A DNA stretch of 64,000 bases. Source: Anthracocystis setariae. Taxonomy: Eukaryota; Basidiomycota; Ustilaginomycetes; Ustilaginales; Ustilaginaceae. The position numbers and the translations under genes are program-made. The DNA lies in NCBI GenBank assembly GCA_928724745.1, contig CAKMXJ010000032.1, positions 744,001 to 808,000 on the forward strand, given 5' to 3'. The notes under the pieces were generated by a model that searched no databases, was not told where the DNA came from, and was given only the letters and a program-made list of their open reading frames with translations. Below are positions 41,004 through 51,603 of this stretch, piece after piece (position 1 is the stretch's first letter; each line of letters starts with the position of its first letter).

Positions 41004-43340
41004 ATGAAGACTCCTGGCGGTTGTCAGACAGCCGTTATTGCGGCCACTCTTGCCGTGCTTATCAGCCAGGGCAGCGGCACCATGTTAAAACGAGCGTCGG
41101 TCACTCGCAACAATGACTTCGACGACGCGAAGAGCTGCAAAGATCTTCCCGACGTCCTCCAAAAGCTTCTTGCCGCTGGTGAGATAGATGACGGCAGCTC
41201 TGTAACTGCGAGCGACCTCTACGCGATTCACTATCCAGTCGGCATGAATCCCAGTGCCGATGAACTGTACAAGGATATTCCCGAGTCCGCCTATGGCCCT
41301 GCTGACGATAAAGCGGGTGCAATCTCGGCTTCCTTTGGGTGGGGCAAGTACGCAGTCACCGCTGACAGTGGCTACGGCGAGCAGGACAAGACCTCGCACG
41401 CAGCGGTGGGCGGTCTGCCTTCGTTCTGTCGTATCGGTGGCATGATTCAGACAAGTCCCGCGGGCAGCAAAGCACAGTTCGAGATATGGATGCCTCTTGC
41501 TGATAGCCCAGATTCCGCAGATGTCAGAACCGTCCAGAAGCGCGAGATTGGCACTGAAAATCTCGCTGATAGTCCTGCCAAGCGCGTCGCTCTCGCGGCC
41601 AAAGCTGCTTTCAAACGTGCTTGCAGCGTCGGGTGGGCTAAGCGTCTTGTCTTCATCGTTGGTGGCGGTATGCGTGGAGCCGTCGCTTATCCGGAGATGA
41701 AGCAGACCATGGCTCGTTATGGCGTCGCTGTCGCTGGCACCAACATGGGTCACTTCGGCGCTCAAGACGGAACCAAGTGGATTCCCGGCAATCCCGAATC
41801 GTGGACCGATTACGGTCACCGCGCCGTTCACCTGTCGTCACAGGTCGCCAAACTTGCCGTCAGTACTTTCTATGATGCTAACGCCAAAACCAAGAAGGGC
41901 AATGTCGCGGAGCAAGTTCCGGTCAAAGGCGAGACCCCGACGTTCTACACCTACTTCAAAGGCTGCAGCTCAGGTGGACGAGCTGCTATGGCCTCGGTCC
42001 AGAGGTATCCTAGCGACTTTGATGGTGTCCTGGCTGGAAGCCCAGCCATTGACTTCAACTATCTCAAGGCTTACCAGGTGCACGTCAACACTTTCTTGCA
42101 CAACAATCAGAGCCAAGGCTATTTCTCGCCCAAAGCCTATCCGCTTATTCACAAGGCAGTGCTTGACGCGTGCGATGCTCAGGATGGTGTTCAGGATGGT
42201 GTCGTTGCATTCCCTCGAAGCTGCAAGCCTGACTTCCGCAAGCTGATTGGCTGCACCAGCCTTGGTGTTGGGCCCAAGTCGGACGCTGGTCAGAGCGCGC
42301 CGGCCGCCGGGACAGGCATGGAGGGCAGTGCATTTTCTGCCAACGAACCTAAAATGCCGATTCTGCCGAGAGATGTCGCCCCTGAGCCCGAGCCCAAACC
42401 TGCACCGGAGAAGCAGGATCCGCTCCATCCAACTATCCCTGGTGGAGAGGAAAAGGACATCCCTACCGAAGGCCGGACCATCCCGGCGGGATCCGATGAC
42501 AAAGATACGAAGACGGACCCCAAAGAGTCGAAGGGTTCTAAGCACAAGGAAAGCCCGAAGTGCCTCACCGACGCGCAGCTCGAGACGCTCGAGAACATCT
42601 ACACTGACTTCACCATCGATGGCAAGCTCATTCGCGAAGCAGTGCTGCCGGCCAGCGAGTTTGGATGGACGGCTACCAATGCCATCATGGGCAAGTATGG
42701 ATCGCCGCCTTCGGCGTGGTTTCATTACCAGGTGATGGGTAACAAGACCTTTGACGATAAGAGCTTCGATGTTGGTAAGGCCCTCACGCCGGAGCTGATT
42801 GAAGAAGGTCAGAGCAAGGATCCCGGCGGTACTATCACCTTCAATCCGGATCTCAGTGCTTTCTTCGGAATGGGCGGTAAACTCATGCACTACCATGGTC
42901 TCGCCGACCCGCTCGCTCCACCCCTCGTCTCTCCTCGCTACTACGAACTGGTGAAGAAGACGGTCGGTGCCAAAATCCGCGATAGCTACCGACTGTATAT
43001 GATCCCCGGTATGCTACACTGCCGTGGTGGAGCTGGTTGCGTCAACTTTGGTGGTGCGGGACAGACGGACAAGGGAAGTCGTCCGCTCAGCTACGACTCG
43101 AAGCACGACATGTTCCTGGCCCTCGTCGACTGGGTTGAGAAAGGTCAAGCTCCCAACGCCCTTATCGGTGCTGCTTACAAGACTGCCTCTGCACTTCCTC
43201 CCAAGTCGGTCGATGACGACACTCCCTTTGGAAATGGGGTGTCGAACACTCGTCCACTTTGCCCTTACCCTACCGAGGCGAGGTTGAAGCGAGGTAAGGT
43301 GTCTGATGTTTCCGATGCAAGTGCTTTCGAGTGCACCTGA
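41004..43340 (+). CDS. secreted tannase/feruloyl-esterase family enzyme
   Basis: The 778-residue protein belongs to the tannase/feruloyl esterase family (Pfam PF07519 type), which cleaves ester-linked phenolic acids such as gallate or ferulate. The N-terminus (MKTPGGCQTAVIAATLAVLIS) is a likely signal peptide. The catalytic set is visible: C321-S322 in GCSSGG, D635 in GLADPLAPP and H672-C673 in MLHCRGG, matching the CS-D-HC motif in which a disulfide brings Ser and His together. The Cys and Asp-rich DACDAQDGVQDGVV loop fits the family's calcium site. Odd features are a ~95-residue Pro/Lys/Asp-rich insertion at about 425-520 and a basic insertion near 175-205. The longest frame starts with TTG; I use the ATG at 41004, which opens the signal peptide. 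The substrate is not predictable. Confidence 0.9.
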   Translation: MKTPGGCQTAVIAATLAVLISQGSGTMLKRASVTRNNDFDDAKSCKDLPDVLQKLLAAGEIDDGSSVTASDLYAIHYPVGMNPSADELYKDIPESAYGPADDKAGAISASFGWGKYAVTADSGYGEQDKTSHAAVGGLPSFCRIGGMIQTSPAGSKAQFEIWMPLADSPDSADVRTVQKREIGTENLADSPAKRVALAAKAAFKRACSVGWAKRLVFIVGGGMRGAVAYPEMKQTMARYGVAVAGTNMGHFGAQDGTKWIPGNPESWTDYGHRAVHLSSQVAKLAVSTFYDANAKTKKGNVAEQVPVKGETPTFYTYFKGCSSGGRAAMASVQRYPSDFDGVLAGSPAIDFNYLKAYQVHVNTFLHNNQSQGYFSPKAYPLIHKAVLDACDAQDGVQDGVVAFPRSCKPDFRKLIGCTSLGVGPKSDAGQSAPAAGTGMEGSAFSANEPKMPILPRDVAPEPEPKPAPEKQDPLHPTIPGGEEKDIPTEGRTIPAGSDDKDTKTDPKESKGSKHKESPKCLTDAQLETLENIYTDFTIDGKLIREAVLPASEFGWTATNAIMGKYGSPPSAWFHYQVMGNKTFDDKSFDVGKALTPELIEEGQSKDPGGTITFNPDLSAFFGMGGKLMHYHGLADPLAPPLVSPRYYELVKKTVGAKIRDSYRLYMIPGMLHCRGGAGCVNFGGAGQTDKGSRPLSYDSKHDMFLALVDWVEKGQAPNALIGAAYKTASALPPKSVDDDTPFGNGVSNTRPLCPYPTEARLKRGKVSDVSDASAFECT

Positions 43341-43937
43341 TAGAATCGCTTCGCTCATTCAGCACCGGTTGTTGGAATCGCCTTCGTCCTAGGTGATTCA
43401 AAACGGTCGAGTCTCATCAGCACACACCTCTTTACAGACGTTCATTAGCATGAGTAGCGGCAAAGTTATGGCCAAACCAATTTTTTCATAGCCGTGTACT
43501 GGTGAGCAGACCCGAAGCAGCACAAAATTCCAACACTCATACCCTAGGTGTGCTTGTTCAGCTTGACATGCTAAACCACACCAAGTTTTGAGCCTGGACA
43601 CTGCTATAGCACGCCGAGTAGCCATCTCACTAAATCAAAGGCTTCATCAACGTTGTGTTGAAGGTGCTACAACATCTCAAAGACAGCATGCCATTTTCAC
43701 AATGTCGCCATCTGCTGTAGGATTAAAAAAAATTGCGTCTGCGTCGGAACTACAGTAATTACGTTACATGGTTCTCCCTTTCGACCGACCCATCGTGTGC
43801 TGTGACTGTTGAGCGTCACCAACTTCCGTTTCGTTTCACCCTCGCACACACTGCCATTGCTGAGAGACAAGACTTGAAATTGGCGAATCGAGACATCTGC
43901 ACAAACTCTGAAAACATGGGACACGACGCGACCAAAT
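43341..43937. other. convergent 3' region esterase/AMS1
   Basis: About 600 bases between two stops; presumed 3' UTRs, and no gene is seen. Confidence 0.45.
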
Positions 43938-46900
43938 CTAGATAGAGATCTTGAACGTCTTTATCTCGAACGGTCTGAACTCGAGCTGAACGTACGTGTT
44001 GTCCTCCTCATCCGAGTACGTGTTGAAGGTCAACTCATCGTCCTTGCTTTCGTCGACATCTTCGAGCAAGTTGGTGAGGGCGGTGTGCTTGACTGGAACC
44101 GAGATCTTGATTGTGGGCTTAGCGTGAGCGCCCAGTGACTCGTACAACCTGACGATGATGCCGAAAGATTTGGGATCCTTGGGCTTCTGACCGTAGTACT
44201 CGAAGTCCTCTTCGGCTCGCTTGATGGTATCAATTACAACCCCCGCTTGAGTGTTGGAGAGGATCTCGATGGGCATGCAGAGGTCGCTGCTAGCGGCAAC
44301 CACGCCGCGCTCCAGCGATGCAACATCGATCCTCGACTGGCGACCATAGTCGACATCGAAGCGCGCATTGAAGATGCGCGCCACCTGCGTAACCTTACCC
44401 TTACCAACCCCGCCAACGTGTGGATAAAGAGCGAAGGCAAAGTGGTGCACACCTTCGTCCTCGTGCGCGTCCGGATGCGTACCAGCCTTGAGCAGCGACA
44501 ACCTCATCAATCCACCCTCCACGCTGTATCCATATTTGGACTCTGTGAGGATACTCAAACCATAGTCCTCCTCCGAGAGATCAGCAAATCGGTGACCACA
44601 AACCTCGAACTTCGCCGCTTCCCAGCTGGTGTTCCTTGTGGTTGGCCTCTTCGTGATACCGAACTGAGTCTCAAAGCTGGCGTAGTCAGCACGGAGACGA
44701 GTGGGGACGTTGAAGCGGAGGAAACGGTGCTTCTCCCACCAGTCGATCTGGGTGTCGAATCGGACAATAGGGCGTCCATCCTTGCCGCCAAGCAAGGGCG
44801 TGGCAGTAACAGCATCGACCACGATGTTGATCTGAACGGTACTCTGTCCGAACTTGCTTTCGAGAGCGAGGCTGGCTCGCCAGGGACCAGCTTCGGCGAT
44901 GCGAACGTTGGTGAACTTGATCTCCTCCTCAGTGTCGAGCGAGTAGAGCTCAGTCTCCCAGTTGTCGAACTGGGGAGGATAGTCTTCGGAGATAGCGAGG
45001 CCGGCGGTGCGTCCGCTCTCAATGAGCTCGCGGTCGGCAAGACGGTCATAGATCGAAGTGATGCGACCCTTGGACACCTTGACGGCGATAGCGGGGCTCT
45101 GCAGGAGGAAGACATTGTGCTCAAGCTGCTCGGCCTTGACCGACTGAGAATCATCGAAGGCGGCGCTCTTCTTGTCAACGACCGTAGCTTCACCTCGACC
45201 AGTAGGGTCTTCAACGAGAAGAAGAGCACTCTGTCCGGCTCTGCAGAGCTGCATCGACTGGTGCGACAGAGCGATGGCTTCGCTGCGTGGCAAGTTTTCA
45301 GCAAGATGAACTTCGACAAGCTCCCTTCGAGGAGTGTCCAGAGTGTTGATGGCCGTGTAGCCGTTGTTGCCAGCAGCACTGGCCTCTTGGCCGACGCCAA
45401 GAGCCTTGAGAGCCTCGCGCCACAATTTCTTCCCCTTGGCAGCCATGTCGGTGTACATCTCCTCAAGATCGTCGTACACCATGCGAATAGCGCTTCCAGG
45501 CAAGCAGTCGTGGAACTGGTTGAGGAGCAAGGGCTCCCAGATGGCATCGAGCTCCTCCTTAGGGTACTTGTAGCCTGGTGCTTTGATCGAGGCGAGCGTG
45601 GTGACCCACTCGAGCTTCTGCATGAAAGCCTCGAAGCGACGATTCCATAGCTTTATGGAGCCGTGGGAAGTGTAGACACCACGGTGGAACTCGAGGTAGA
45701 TCTCACCTTGCCAGGTGGACAAGCGATTACCGTTGTCCGTGACCTCCCGGACGTGGTCGAAGAAATCCCTAGCAGAACGACCATTGTGAACACGAGGCAT
45801 GTCTTTGAAACCATTGTTATTAGCAGCACGAGCACGACGCATTCGCTCGAGCATGACTTCGCTGGGGCCTCCACCACCGTCACCGAAGCCATAGAGCATG
45901 AGCGCATGGGGCTGCACCCAAAGATCCTGATTGTTCTTTACACCACGAACGATTTCCTCGACGTAGCCTCGGGAGTCGTAGTTGTTGACAGGAGTCATGT
46001 GAACAATGATCTGAGTTCCGTCCAAGCCGACCCACATCAAGGTGTTGTGCGGGAAGCGGTTGATGTTGCTCCAGCTCAACTTCTGGGTGAAGAAGTAGTC
46101 GCAGCCGGACTGGCGAGCAAGCTGAGGGATCTGTGCGTTGTAGCCGAATGTGTCAGGCAGCCAAAAAATGTCGCATCGCTTACCGAAGCGAGAAAGGAAG
46201 TAACGCTGACCATAGAGGAACTGACGAGCGAAAGCTTCGCCCGAAGGCATGTTGGCATCGCACTCGACCCAGGAGCCACCGATAGGCTGGAAGCGACCGT
46301 CCTCGATGTAGCCCTTGAGCTTCTTGAAGAGGTCTGGATAGAGTTGCTCAAGCCACTGATACTGTTGAGCGGTAGATGCTGTGAAGCGGTGCTCGGGGTA
46401 TCTGTCCATCAAGTCAATTTGAGTGGACCAGGAACGTGCCACCTTCTGTTGAGTGGCGGAGTAAGGCCAAAGCCAGGCACTGTCAATGTGCGAGTGGCCA
46501 AGACTCCAAATGCGGACATCTTCTCTGCCCTCGACGACGTCGCGATCGTAGACAGTCTCGGCGTGCTTGTCCCAGTTCTTACCGAGGATCTCCTCGGCCA
46601 GTTGGCGGCATCGCGGGATGCTGTCGAGGTCAGCCTTGCGGAAAGTGTTCTGAATCTGGTTGGCCACCCAAAGGGCACGGTTCTGAAGCTCGGTATCGTT
46701 GCCGAGGTTGTTGACACAGGCCTTGAGGAACTCGAAATCCCACATGAGCTTCCAAGCTTCAGGTCGTTTGACGACGATGTCGCAAGACTTGAGTTCAAAG
46801 TAGCGATTTGGATCAGGATCACCGGTTGCATCGGGGGGGAGGCCGAACATTCCGTTGGCGGTGACCTCGATGTAGAAGAGAATGCCGTTGCGATACTCTG

Positions 46901-47387
46901 GTTTGAGGGGAAAATCGACACGGCGCTTCTCGTAAGCACCAGTGATACCTTGGAGGGGCAAGCCGTCCTCCGAGTAGATCATGGCCTCGCAGTCAGGATC
47001 GAACTCGAGCTGAACCCACTCCTTGTTGACCCAATCCTTTGGCACTGCCAGTTTGAGCTTGAGCCAGTGATTGGTCCAAGAGGGGCCGAACTTCATACCC
47101 TTGGCACCTTTGACATAGGTCTGACGCTTTGCCTCCTCGAAAGTTGGCTTAGAGCCAGCCTTGGGAGTCCAGCTCTGAATCGAGACATACTTGGGATCGT
47201 CGGTGCGCGCCTCAAACAAGACGGATGCGAGGTTATATTGGGCGAACTGGCCTCCGACGAATTCATCTAGACGACGCTCATGGACAGATCGGATGAGTCC
47301 TGAACGAACAGGACGAGGTTCAGCGCTAGCCTGGGCGGGATAATCTTGCGATTTGGATGAGCCTTGCGGCCTGCCGTGCTGGCACAT
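43938..47387 (-). CDS. AMS1: alpha-mannosidase, GH38 (Ams1 type, vacuolar/cytosolic)
   Basis: The 1149-residue intronless enzyme is a class-IIC alpha-mannosidase that trims free and N-linked oligosaccharides. The zinc and substrate site GHSHIDSAWLWPY (297-309) and the nucleophile Asp412 in FWLPDTFGYNAQIPQLARQ are intact, as is the family stretch FTASTAQQYQWLEQ. There is no signal peptide; the N-terminus is hydrophilic, consistent with Ams1, which in yeast reaches the vacuole by the Cvt selective-autophagy route. The length is close to yeast Ams1 (about 1080). The ATG at 47387 is the first in frame and gives a short N-terminal tail before the conserved HERRLDEFVGGQF segment. It is divergent from RCC1. 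Confidence 0.95.
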   Translation of the reverse strand: MCQHGRPQGSSKSQDYPAQASAEPRPVRSGLIRSVHERRLDEFVGGQFAQYNLASVLFEARTDDPKYVSIQSWTPKAGSKPTFEEAKRQTYVKGAKGMKFGPSWTNHWLKLKLAVPKDWVNKEWVQLEFDPDCEAMIYSEDGLPLQGITGAYEKRRVDFPLKPEYRNGILFYIEVTANGMFGLPPDATGDPDPNRYFELKSCDIVVKRPEAWKLMWDFEFLKACVNNLGNDTELQNRALWVANQIQNTFRKADLDSIPRCRQLAEEILGKNWDKHAETVYDRDVVEGREDVRIWSLGHSHIDSAWLWPYSATQQKVARSWSTQIDLMDRYPEHRFTASTAQQYQWLEQLYPDLFKKLKGYIEDGRFQPIGGSWVECDANMPSGEAFARQFLYGQRYFLSRFGKRCDIFWLPDTFGYNAQIPQLARQSGCDYFFTQKLSWSNINRFPHNTLMWVGLDGTQIIVHMTPVNNYDSRGYVEEIVRGVKNNQDLWVQPHALMLYGFGDGGGGPSEVMLERMRRARAANNNGFKDMPRVHNGRSARDFFDHVREVTDNGNRLSTWQGEIYLEFHRGVYTSHGSIKLWNRRFEAFMQKLEWVTTLASIKAPGYKYPKEELDAIWEPLLLNQFHDCLPGSAIRMVYDDLEEMYTDMAAKGKKLWREALKALGVGQEASAAGNNGYTAINTLDTPRRELVEVHLAENLPRSEAIALSHQSMQLCRAGQSALLLVEDPTGRGEATVVDKKSAAFDDSQSVKAEQLEHNVFLLQSPAIAVKVSKGRITSIYDRLADRELIESGRTAGLAISEDYPPQFDNWETELYSLDTEEEIKFTNVRIAEAGPWRASLALESKFGQSTVQINIVVDAVTATPLLGGKDGRPIVRFDTQIDWWEKHRFLRFNVPTRLRADYASFETQFGITKRPTTRNTSWEAAKFEVCGHRFADLSEEDYGLSILTESKYGYSVEGGLMRLSLLKAGTHPDAHEDEGVHHFAFALYPHVGGVGKGKVTQVARIFNARFDVDYGRQSRIDVASLERGVVAASSDLCMPIEILSNTQAGVVIDTIKRAEEDFEYYGQKPKDPKSFGIIVRLYESLGAHAKPTIKISVPVKHTALTNLLEDVDESKDDELTFNTYSDEEDNTYVQLEFRPFEIKTFKISI

Positions 47388-48220
47388 GGTTTGTCTGACT
47401 TCTTCGAGGAGCGAGGGTGAAAGTCGAAGACGAGACGATGGTGTCGTGGCAAGAAGGATCTGGTCCTAGGTGCAGGACACGCTGACTGAATGGCAGGCAC
47501 GAGAGAGCTTCGGAGGTGGTCAATCCGCATCGAGTCTGTACGAACACCCACCACAAAGTGCGGGGCAGCGAGCATAAGCACAACGCAGGGTTGCATATTC
47601 GAACGCACGGACCCTGAATCCAGACTGCCAAAGAAGAGGCGTCCCAAATGCGACCTTTATTTCGACAGACGCAAAAATGAAAAGCGAGAAATTCAACTAA
47701 ATTCGCAGAAAAGGAGGCACCCAAAAGAAGGCGAAAAATCAAGTTGCCAGGCTCTGAACATGAAGTCGACTTCCATGCTATCAGTACGACAGCTTCGTGA
47801 CCAGGTTGTTGTGCTAAGGTAGAAGGTATCAGCCTGTCCATATTGGGATCCTGTTCCGTTCTGGCCAACTGACCAGAGGTGTTGATCTTTTGAGAGTTTG
47901 GCCCAAGTGTCACATCGTGTTTGTTCATCACGTGTGGAGGAGAGCCACAACAATAAAATTGATCGCTTGAGCCAACTTGCTGCAAAGATCAAACAAAAAT
48001 ATATAAAATAAAATTTCTCGGTCAAATCTTCTTTTTCGAAGAAGTTGAACGCGTTTCTCAGACACTGAATCTGCTGTCACGGTAACAGAGCGGCCTGGTT
48101 GCCGTTCCGCTGTACAGTACCAGAATGAAGCGGGTCCCAAGCTCGACTGCTACATACTCATCTTACCTTCTGCCACGATCTTAACATTTGAACAGATCAT
48201 ACCGCACCAGATTGATCAAG
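47388..48220. promoter_or_regulatory. divergent promoter region AMS1/RCC1
   Basis: About 830 bases between divergent starts. A short palindrome CTGTACAG lies near 48110, about 110 bases from the RCC1 start. AT-rich DNA is present at 47990-48015. No gene is supported. Confidence 0.45.
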
Positions 48221-50219
48221 ATGCCGCCAAAAGGTCAGTTCGACATCATCCAACTTCCAGTGATGGCCCTTGTCCGACACTAAATCACGCTGACTTTTAC
48301 CTCCTCATTCGACTCCCACAGGTTCTTCCAAGGCGACCAAGCCCGCCAACAAGCAAGCATCGAAGACAGCGACGGCATCTGAGATCAAGACGACCGCTGC
48401 TAACGGTGCATCCAAAGCCAAAGCCAAAGCTACAGTCAACGCAGTCAAGATCGCACAACCTGCCAAGGAGACTGCCAAGCGCGGCCAAAAGCGTGCCAAG
48501 GAGGTCGAGGAGGAAGAGGACGAGCTAAAAGATGATGAGGCAAATGACACCGCTGCTCCCCTTCCAGATGTGAAGAAGCGATCCGCAAAGGTGCGTGCCT
48601 CTGCCGAGCCTGCTAGCGATGTAGAAATGGCCGACGGAACAGCGCGACCCATCAAGCGCACCCGTCGCGCACCAACCCCTGCTGGTCCCATCAATTCCAT
48701 TCCTACGCCCATCCAGCCAGTCCACTCCGACGATGTTACTCAGGGTATCGCTGTCGAGGTATCGACTGGCCTTTTACCTTCTAGTGGAAAGGGTACGGTT
48801 CTACCCCGGAAGCTCTTCGTCTGGGGATCAGGGGACGCAGGACAGTTCGGAGTCGGTCCTCCCGAAGATGACAAGCCGAACAAGCTCAACAAACCCAAAC
48901 CATTTGGAAACAAGGAAATCTCGACGCAGATCGACGATGGCGATCTTGGCGAGGGCGGTATCGAGGTCGTGGTTGGAGGTGGCATGCACTCTGTCATGAT
49001 CGACAGCCTTGGTCGGATTTTGACCTCAGGTGCCGAGGACTACGGTACGCTTGGTCGAAAGCACCGCGGAGATGCAGCCGATGCTGAGGAATCATACTTC
49101 AATTTTGCTCCCATCGAGGGCCTCTCGCCCACTGGTAAGGGCATCAACCCCATCGATGGCAAGGAAGGCTCTGTCGAGAAATACCGCGCTACTCGTGTTG
49201 CTTCCGCTGATGCTGCGGGTGCTGCTCTCGACGACCATGGCCGTCTACGCTCGTGGGGATACTTCAAGGACGGCGAAGGTCGAGTCTGCTTCGCCGATTC
49301 TGATGCTCCCGGTCACAACAGCGAGCAATGGTACCCCATCGCTTTGCCTGGCATCGAGCACGAACAATTTGCCGCGGTTGCAGCAGGAGAGAATCATTTC
49401 CTCGCTCTCACCCTCAATGGCAAAGTGTATTCGTGGGGAACCAACACGTGCTACCAGCTCGGACGAAGCTCAAACCCCCGCAGAGTCGCACAGAAGTTTA
49501 GCAAGACCGAGGCTCCGAAGGATTGCGACCTGACACCCACTACCATCACTGGTATCGCAGACTGCAAGAGAATCTTTTGCGGTCTGACCAATGGTTTCGC
49601 GGTTGAGAAGAGCGGCAAGGTGGTCGGATGGGGTCTCAACACCAAGGGCCAAACAGGGACTGGATTGAAGGCTTCCAAAATCGCCACTCCTCACACCATC
49701 GCTGCTTTGAGGCCCGTCCGTCACCAGGGCGCTGAGGTGGTGCAGATTGTTGGCGGCAACTTCCACACTGTCTTCCTCCTCTCGAACGGCGAGGTCTACA
49801 TTTGCGGTGACAGCGATGAGGGCAAGCTCGGCTTGCCTGCCGATCATCCTGCGCTCAAGGGCGCCACTGCCGCTAACCCTGTCGTGGTGCGTGAGCCCAC
49901 TTTGGTCGCCTTCCCAGCACCACCCTCGTGGGCACCGGCGTCGGCCAAGACCCAGGACGGCAAGACCAAGATCGTCGCTGTCAGTGCTGGCATGCGTTTC
50001 ACACTTGCCTTGGCAGCGGATGGCACTCTGTACTCGTGGGGTACCACTTCTGACGATGCGCTTGGACATCCAGCGGAGGAGGCTGGAGGTGACCAGAGCA
50101 AGGACACGCCCACAGCCATCGCCATGCCGGGCGTACCTGGCGCTTGGCGCATCATGGCTGCCTCGACAGCGGGTCAGCACTCGCTTGCCATCGCAGTGAA
50201 GCCTCCTCAGGATGATTAA
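48221..50219 (+). CDS. Ran guanine-nucleotide exchange factor RCC1 (Srm1/Pim1)
   Basis: Exon 1 is 48221-48233 and exon 2 is 48322-50219, giving 636 residues. The 88-nt intron has GTCAGT and CCACAG ends and a CTGAC branch site near 48289; it splits the fifth codon (Gly). The long frame alone begins with GTG at 48570, so the spliced MPPKGSSKATKPANK start is preferred. Residues 1-150 are basic and Lys/Ala-rich with a KRTRR nuclear signal, suited to nuclear import and nucleosome contact. The rest is the seven-bladed RCC1 propeller: KLFVWGSGDAGQFG, GRILTSGAEDYGTLG, GRLRSWGYF, GKVYSWGTNTCYQLG, GKVVGWGLNTKGQTG, GEVYICGDSDEGKLG and GTLYSWGTTSDDALG. It charges Ran with GTP on chromatin (family knowledge). 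Confidence 0.94.
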
Positions 50220-51603
50220 GTGAAGTCTTGTACACCCTTTCGAGGTAGAACATCAACGTCTTATTGTATTTCGACTCAAGATAATAGCCGGACTGGGCGT
50301 ATAATGAAAATGATCGGCGACATGCGCAACAGTACAGGATGAGCTTCGACAGATCAGACGTCGGGCGTTGGTCCAATGAGCGAAAATTCGTTCGAGATCG
50401 ATAAGATGAAAGGGTATCGAGAGATGACAGCCCTGATTGTATGGGTAGCTTTCACTGAAGGCAGGCCATTCACGAGTTGCGTCAACGCCAACTTTCAAGC
50501 ACCCGGAAGCCGGACGGATCGTTTCGCACATGCTTACGGGCTACAAAGTGACCGCTCCAATCCAGGGTCCTGAGACAAGAGGATTAGATGGGGTGCCGAA
50601 TTGCCCCGGATTCATCGACGTCAGTCGTTGCAGATTATTGAAAGTTGAAAGCACCACACAACAGATTCGAAATTTCAGCATTCGGGAACAACAGAAGCGT
50701 CTTCCGGTCCGTCTAACCGGAACAGTAGTTGCAGCATCCGTTCCGGTGACATGCGATGCTAACTTCCGCTTTCTACAATGTCAACAGGATGATTGCTGGC
50801 TTAGTTCTTTTGTCAGAGTCGATTGAAGCCGTTAGCAATTATCTTGAAGAAGCTGAACTGAGGGGACTCACAGGCCTAAACGGTAGATCGGAAAGCGATT
50901 AGATCTCAATCTTTGATATTGGGTAGAGGAGGTGGGCGAGGCCGTGCGCAGGCCTCACTTCGTCCACCCCAACCGAGCAGCAGCGGCATGTGATTTTTGA
51001 AACTCAACCGCCCAGCGCCCCTCCCTCCACCTGACCCACGCGCGACTTTCGTGGTTTCACCGTATTCGGGAGGGAGGAGCGCCTGGATGAACTTTCGCGG
51101 TGCGCTGCCTCTTTTCTATGAATTTGGGATTTTGCTTGCAAGCCTCGAGTGGAAATTTTGGACTTGGCGGCAGTTTTTCGGTGCATCCGCTTGAATGCTC
51201 TACCGACTCTCCTCTCAGCTGACTGAGTCTGCCTCCGACCTCATTGGCTAGCTCGCTGAAAGTTACTCTCGCTCTTGCCTGCTCACCACCACGATCCTCC
51301 GCCAGCACTCAACAACGTTCTGAGGTGCGGCGTCGACATTTTGCGCCTTCCCAATCAACCACAAGCTACAATCGGCTGGCGTACTTATCCTTTTGGACAA
51401 CAAGCTCCTCCTCAAATCTGGTACAGCAAGGGGTCCCGCAGCTGTTCACCATTTCGTCGATACTCGCGTCCATCCTCCCTCGTCAGGCTCGTCTGGCAGG
51501 GTCTCGATTCGTCTCTAGCAGCTCTCGTCCCATTCCTACAGCTTTGCGATCTTACTTCCTTCCATCGACGTTACCCGGTCGTCTCCACATCCAATCCGCA
51601 AAT
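50220..51603. other. intergenic region RCC1-GPD1 including the open leader of GPD1
   Basis: About 1.4 kb. The first 950 bases show no gene. From 51244 to 51603 the frame in phase with GPD1 is open with no stop and no ATG; it encodes a basic, Ser/Arg-rich stretch described among the findings. This segment is probably 5' UTR unless a non-AUG start or an upstream exon is used. Confidence 0.45.

Noticed and set aside
8491..48120. Recurrent TACTGTA/TACAGTA heptamer (about ten sites, all noticed ones intergenic)
   Set aside because: The number is close to the chance expectation for a 7-mer on both strands (about eight), and my scan of coding DNA was not exhaustive.
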